Below are positions 60,964-64,000 of a stretch of 64,000 bases of DNA, in pieces. Each line of letters starts with the position of its first letter. Position 1 is the first letter of the stretch. Made by a program: the position numbers and the translations under genes. The stretch comes from Candidatus Poribacteria bacterium (GTDB lineage Bacteria; Poribacteria; WGA-4E; WGA-3G): assembly GCA_028820845.1 (NCBI GenBank), contig JAPPII010000047.1:30183-94182 (forward strand), given 5' to 3'. Under the pieces are notes generated by a model. The model ran no database searches. It had not been told where the DNA came from and saw nothing but the letters and a program-made list of their open reading frames with translations.

Positions 60964-61740
60964 ATGAATGTAACCTTTGATTCAAACGTTTGGGAAAGAA
61001 TAATTGATGAAAATGACTGCCACCTTGCGAAAATAAAAGATAAAATCCGCGACGGTAGAATTCGGTCACATATCTGTGAAATTGCTTTAAGTTTAGAACC
61101 CATTAAAAAGAAGTTGAGAGTTGAATTCTTTGAAAATTATCATCTCCGTACAACGATTAATAATTTACCACCTAAAGGTGAGACGCTGACTATGCAAATT
61201 GGTTTTAAACCAAACGTTGAACTTCACCCAGGCTTCCACCCTAAGCTGTGGGCTAAGATTTTGGAAGCCCGAAATCTTGGGTTCCGGGTGCTCAGAATGA
61301 CAAATATAGGAACAGTCCGTCCTAAAAATATCCCAGATGACATGTATATCAATCCCACCGATATGGATGAATTCTGGAGATATGCTGAACCATTAGCAAG
61401 TTGTAGTGACTACATAACAAGTATGGGTTGCGGGCAGGCAGCATACAATAGATTTAAAGAGGAATTTAATCTGGTTGGTTTAGATGTCCATTCAATACCA
61501 GTCGAACGTAGGAAGGAATTTGTAGAACGCTGGAAGGAATTTGCGGAAGCGATTGCTGAGTGGGTCGATGGTGACTCACTTGCGGCACACTATGCAGCAG
61601 GGAATGATTTCTTTTGTACAGATGATAAAGCTGGGAATGCGGGAACTACATCTATATTTCACAATCAAAATAGGACTCGACTGATACAGAAGTTTGGTAT
61701 CAAAATAATTTCAAGCTGTGAGGCTGCTCAACTCTGTTAA
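60964..61740 (+). CDS. PIN-like domain protein
   Basis: This 258-residue protein starts VTFDSNVWERIIDE, with Asp in the position of the first PIN acidic residue, and has LAAHYAAGNDFFCTDDKAGNAG near the C-terminus, like the later PIN acidic cluster. A PIN-like metal-dependent RNase fold is likely. I choose the ATG at 60964 because GGAG lies 7 bases upstream; a TTG at 60952 is possible. No antitoxin is next to it, so a toxin-antitoxin role is not shown. Lower GC than neighbours. Confidence 0.6.
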   Translation: MNVTFDSNVWERIIDENDCHLAKIKDKIRDGRIRSHICEIALSLEPIKKKLRVEFFENYHLRTTINNLPPKGETLTMQIGFKPNVELHPGFHPKLWAKILEARNLGFRVLRMTNIGTVRPKNIPDDMYINPTDMDEFWRYAEPLASCSDYITSMGCGQAAYNRFKEEFNLVGLDVHSIPVERRKEFVERWKEFAEAIAEWVDGDSLAAHYAAGNDFFCTDDKAGNAGTTSIFHNQNRTRLIQKFGIKIISSCEAAQLC

Positions 61741-62096
61741 TCTAATACCATTTCTGATTTGAAATTGTAGCATAAACTTTTAGAAATGGTATAACCTATA
61801 CTCCGCACTTCTAATTTCGTTTTTTGGTATTTATTTCCTGAACCCTTGTGGTTCCAACATTCAGCAAACGATGCCAAGGGGATCAGAGAAAAAGATAGGG
61901 TCATTTAGTTTTAAGGTTTTTGTCCGGTTTATCCGAAAAGTCGGGATTAGGAAATTCCTCCTACCAGAGAACTGAATGGCTCTGGATATAAATACAAAGC
62001 ACATTGACAAAATATACAGTTTTGAAGTAGAATTCAGAGCAACTAACAGTTTCCAGCATTCACGCGAGACATTCTATAGCGATAAGGAGTCCAAAC
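61741..62096. other. intergenic region with palindrome and MITE-like element
   Basis: ATACCATTTCT (61745-61755) and AGAAATGGTAT (61782-61792) are perfect inverted repeats, flanking GTAGCATAAACTTT, related to the stem-loop family. The E3 element follows at 61897-61983. I see no gene. Confidence 0.55.
61897..61983. mobile_element. MITE-like element E3 (CATTTAGTTTT family)
   Basis: Left end AGGGTCATTTAGTTTTAAGG (61897-61916) is identical over 20 bp to E2; right end GAGAACTGAATGGCTCT (61967-61983). It contains CCGAAAAGTCGGG-like inverted sequence. 87 bp long, no coding. Confidence 0.65.
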
Positions 62097-62879
62097 ATGC
62101 TAACGCAAGAACAGGTTGATTTTTATCATGAGAATGGCTATCTCAAGGTAGACCAACTCTTTGCACCTGAAGAAACGAAAGAACTGGCATCCGAAATGGT
62201 GAGGATTATTAACAATTGGGGACAGGAGACGATCGGTTGGCCGGGACCTTGGCGTACACTCTACCTCAAGGAAGAAGATCAGCAGACGACGAAGGCTGTC
62301 TTTATGCACAACCCGCATTTCTACTCTGCGGCATGGGGTCGGGTGATTTTCCATGAACGGCTGACGGGTGCAGTACAGGCACTCATTGGTGATACGATTC
62401 AGTGGCACCATACCGTGCTACATGCGAAACCACCGGAAAAAGGGACACCGTTCCCGATGCATCAAGACTATCCGTTCTATCCACACGACGGACTCGACTT
62501 CGTTGATTGTCTCGTCCATCTCGATGACGCTCCCTTTGAGAGCGGTGCCCTACGGGTCGTCCCTGGCAGCCATAAAGAGGGACCGCGGGAACACATCACG
62601 GGTGAAGGCACGGCACCGCATCTGCCTACCGATAAATTCCATCCAGATTTCGTTGACTCGATTCCCGTTCCGGCAAAAGCAGGAGATGTTATCTTCTTTA
62701 GCTATTGCCTCATCCACTGGTCAGAGGTCAATCGGACAGAGCAGTGGCGGAAAGCCGTTCGATTCGGATACCACAAGCCTGAAATGCGCCCCGTCGGTCG
62801 TCCTGAAGAGGAGCCTTATAACAACATTATGGCGGGTGGGTTCAAAACGAATCCAGCGTCTGAAGAAATAATGGCTTAA
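62097..62879 (+). CDS. phytanoyl-CoA dioxygenase family protein (PhyH-like)
   Basis: This 260-residue Fe(II)/2-oxoglutarate oxygenase begins LTQEQVDFYHENGYLKVDQLF. The facial triad is visible as H-x-D in PMHQDYPFYP and His in SYCLIHWSEVNRT; Arg in WRKAVRFGYHKPE can bind 2-oxoglutarate. Such proteins hydroxylate diverse small molecules; the substrate is unknown. Family expansion is typical of Poribacteria-like genomes. AAGGAG precedes the ATG. Confidence 0.9.
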   Translation: MLTQEQVDFYHENGYLKVDQLFAPEETKELASEMVRIINNWGQETIGWPGPWRTLYLKEEDQQTTKAVFMHNPHFYSAAWGRVIFHERLTGAVQALIGDTIQWHHTVLHAKPPEKGTPFPMHQDYPFYPHDGLDFVDCLVHLDDAPFESGALRVVPGSHKEGPREHITGEGTAPHLPTDKFHPDFVDSIPVPAKAGDVIFFSYCLIHWSEVNRTEQWRKAVRFGYHKPEMRPVGRPEEEPYNNIMAGGFKTNPASEEIMA

Positions 62880-62919
62880 TCGGGATGGTAGGAAGGAAGA
62901 TTGGAAGATTCGGGTGGAG

Positions 62920-62959
62920 GGTTGGAAGGTTAGAAGATTGGGAACCCAGCCTTCCAGCC
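62920..62959. terminator. convergent-gene hairpin (candidate bidirectional terminator)
   Basis: GGTTGGAAGG (62920-62929) pairs with CCTTCCAGCC (62950-62959), one G-U pair. It lies between convergent PhyH and LamG genes within heptamer/octamer-like GGAAGG sequence. T-runs are weak on both sides. Confidence 0.5.
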
Positions 62960-62979
62960 TTCCATTTCCTTATCAGTCG

Positions 62980-63807
62980 TTAGCGGCGTTTCACATTGCC
63001 CCAAGTGGTCGTTAACTTCCCTCCGGGTTGAACCGCCAATCCGCCAATTGTTTTCATAGCAAGATTCATCTCATCAACGTCAATCACCCTGTCCCACATA
63101 TAGACTTCAGCAATCACAGCGTTTAACCACTGTCCATCCTCGCGGTGTGCGATAAATACAGGGCGGTTGCCGGCTTCACAAGGACCGTTGCCGTTATCAG
63201 GAGCTTGGGCGACGGGGTCATCGTCTCCGTTGACGTAAACGCGCACGCCCTCATCCAATAGGAACGTGCCGCATTGGTGAATCCATTCGCCGCCGGGTGC
63301 TGTGCCTGCGCCGTGTGGTTCCGAAACACCAGAACCCGGGCATGTCCAAACTGACATCCCTGCCCCGAAATCGTCATAAATATAGAGCGAGAATTCCCAC
63401 TGTCCACCGGCACCTTTCATGACGATAGGTTGACGGGTTTGCCCGTGGGCATCCGTTCCGACTTTCAGCACCTTGACCCATGCACAGATGGTAATGCCCT
63501 TTTTATCATCAAAGTGGGAATCGATGTCTTTGTTCTGACCTGCCATGTCAATCATGATGAAGGTTTCCTTGCCGTCAAACTCCATCACTTGTTTGAGGTC
63601 ATTGTGTTTGGCATCGACCCACTTCGGTGGGCTCTTACTGAGTTCCGTGTCAAAACTGTGAGGTCCGTGGTCAGCGACCTTGTTTCCTGCACCTTCATTC
63701 ATCGGTAGATACATCCACAACCCATCTTCGATATCAGCAGCGGATGCGAGAAAAGTTGCAGCGGAAAATATCGCTATCAGCGACGCGAAAAATATAATCT
63801 GACGCAT
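62980..63807 (-). CDS. secreted LamG/concanavalin-like protein
   Basis: This 275-residue protein has a signal peptide (IIFFASLIAIFSAATFLASA) and a LamG-like jelly roll: DGLWMYLPMNEGAGNKVADHG, QVMEFDGKETFIMID, ITICAWVKVLKVG, GTFLLDEGVRVYVNGD and AVIAEVYMWDRVIDVDEMNLAM. Such domains bind glycans or proteins outside the cell. I start at 63807 (AAGGAGG upstream). The start region is bordered by the 55-bp repeat at 63817. Confidence 0.88.
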   Translation of the reverse strand: MRQIIFFASLIAIFSAATFLASAADIEDGLWMYLPMNEGAGNKVADHGPHSFDTELSKSPPKWVDAKHNDLKQVMEFDGKETFIMIDMAGQNKDIDSHFDDKKGITICAWVKVLKVGTDAHGQTRQPIVMKGAGGQWEFSLYIYDDFGAGMSVWTCPGSGVSEPHGAGTAPGGEWIHQCGTFLLDEGVRVYVNGDDDPVAQAPDNGNGPCEAGNRPVFIAHREDGQWLNAVIAEVYMWDRVIDVDEMNLAMKTIGGLAVQPGGKLTTTWGNVKRR

Positions 63808-63816
63808 TTTTTCCTC

Positions 63817-63871
63817 CTTCTTCGGAATTAATCGGTAATAGACGGGCAATAAATTGCCCTACTACAAACAA
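63817..63871. repeat. 55-bp direct repeat, copy 1
   Basis: Begins CTTCTTCGGAATTAATCGG and contains the hairpin GGGCAAT-AA-ATTGCCC followed by TACTACAAAC. Identical to 63946-64000. Confidence 0.85.
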
Positions 63872-63945
63872 GAGACCCGTTCGTAGTAGTGCGATTCATC
63901 GCACGTTGAGAAACTGCCTGATTAAATTCTTAATCTTCATACAGT
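63872..63945. repeat. intervening unit with GTTCGTAGTAG-TGCGAT/ATCGCA hairpin
   Basis: GTTCGTAGTAG then TGCGATTCATCGCA (about 63879-63903), matching the left half of the nested unit at 45590-45614. Order here is reversed relative to that element, as in a permuted tandem array. Confidence 0.65.
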
Positions 63946-64000
63946 CTTCTTCGGAATTAATCGGTAATAGACGGGCAATAAATTGCCCTACTACAAACAA
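63946..64000. repeat. 55-bp direct repeat, copy 2 (reaches window edge)
   Basis: Identical to copy 1 over 55 bases; the array may continue beyond the window. Confidence 0.85.

Noticed and set aside
60964..61740. toxin-antitoxin module
   Set aside because: The PIN-like protein is longer than VapC toxins and has no small antitoxin gene beside it.
1..64000. tRNA, rRNA, CRISPR array, prophage or origin
   Set aside because: I looked for T-loop-like GTTCGA contexts, regular spacer repeats and phage structural genes and found none convincing. The direct repeats seen are too few or irregular for CRISPR.

Overview
This window is bacterial DNA from a Gram-negative lineage. The evidence is two Omp85/BamA-type outer-membrane barrels, lipobox lipoproteins, a periplasmic TRAP-T/TRAP-P pair and a murein-recycling pair. 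Medium GC, a FGly sulfatase, a phytanoyl-CoA dioxygenase, a LamG protein, sugar isomerases, a dockerin protease and dense intergenic palindromes and heptamer repeats recall uncultivated Candidatus Poribacteria-type genomes. That assignment is inference from gene content; no rRNA, tRNA or marker gene is present to prove it.

Layout. 1-5.4 kb: the end of a BatA-like protein, a small Omp85 barrel, a polytopic membrane protein and a frame-broken DUF4097-like lipoprotein. 5.5-9.9 kb: an unknown coiled-coil protein, a DegT/DnrJ aminotransferase, two small coiled-coil membrane proteins and a duplicated DUF402 gene. 9.9-13.5 kb: a three-gene corrinoid set (homocysteine S-methyltransferase, RACo-type activator, B12 protein). 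13.7-21.7 kb: TatT-TatP, a universal stress protein, a YgfZ/GcvT-like protein and a 1254-residue DUF4097-like/CBM9/POTRA/Omp85 fusion. 21.9-30.4 kb: a sugar isomerase, an adenylate kinase-like protein, a GT39-type membrane protein, TPR and coiled-coil proteins, a methyltransferase remnant, a dockerin metalloprotease and tandem GNATs.

30.5-37.9 kb (plus strand): aroK-aroB, a four-gene membrane cluster headed by an FN3 protein, then a sugar epimerase and sulfatase closed by a terminator. 37.9-43.1 kb (minus strand): the most unusual part, one promoter followed by eight closely packed reading frames encoding small secreted, coiled-coil, His-motif and Cys/His-repeat proteins plus a GspC/PilP-like protein. 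43.6-49.0 kb: an SDR, a DNA adenine methyltransferase, two MITE-like elements, a dipeptide epimerase and a two-domain amidase lipoprotein. 49.1-53.8 kb: an NfeD/NfeD-short/FloA/FloA cluster. 53.9-57.0 kb: SIS, ROK and FGGY sugar genes. 57.3-64 kb: an IS3 orfA remnant, thermonuclease, methyltransferase-endonuclease fusion, structured intergenic DNA, a PIN-like protein, PhyH, LamG and a repeat cluster.

Intergenic DNA carries several repeat families: heptamer arrays (some touching start codons), a stem-loop family with compensatory stem changes, two MITE-like families and GC-rich palindromes. Several near-consensus sigma70 promoters with 17-bp spacers are readable. Three probable frame breaks (one in the DUF4097 gene, two in the Cys-rich locus) could be real or assembly errors.
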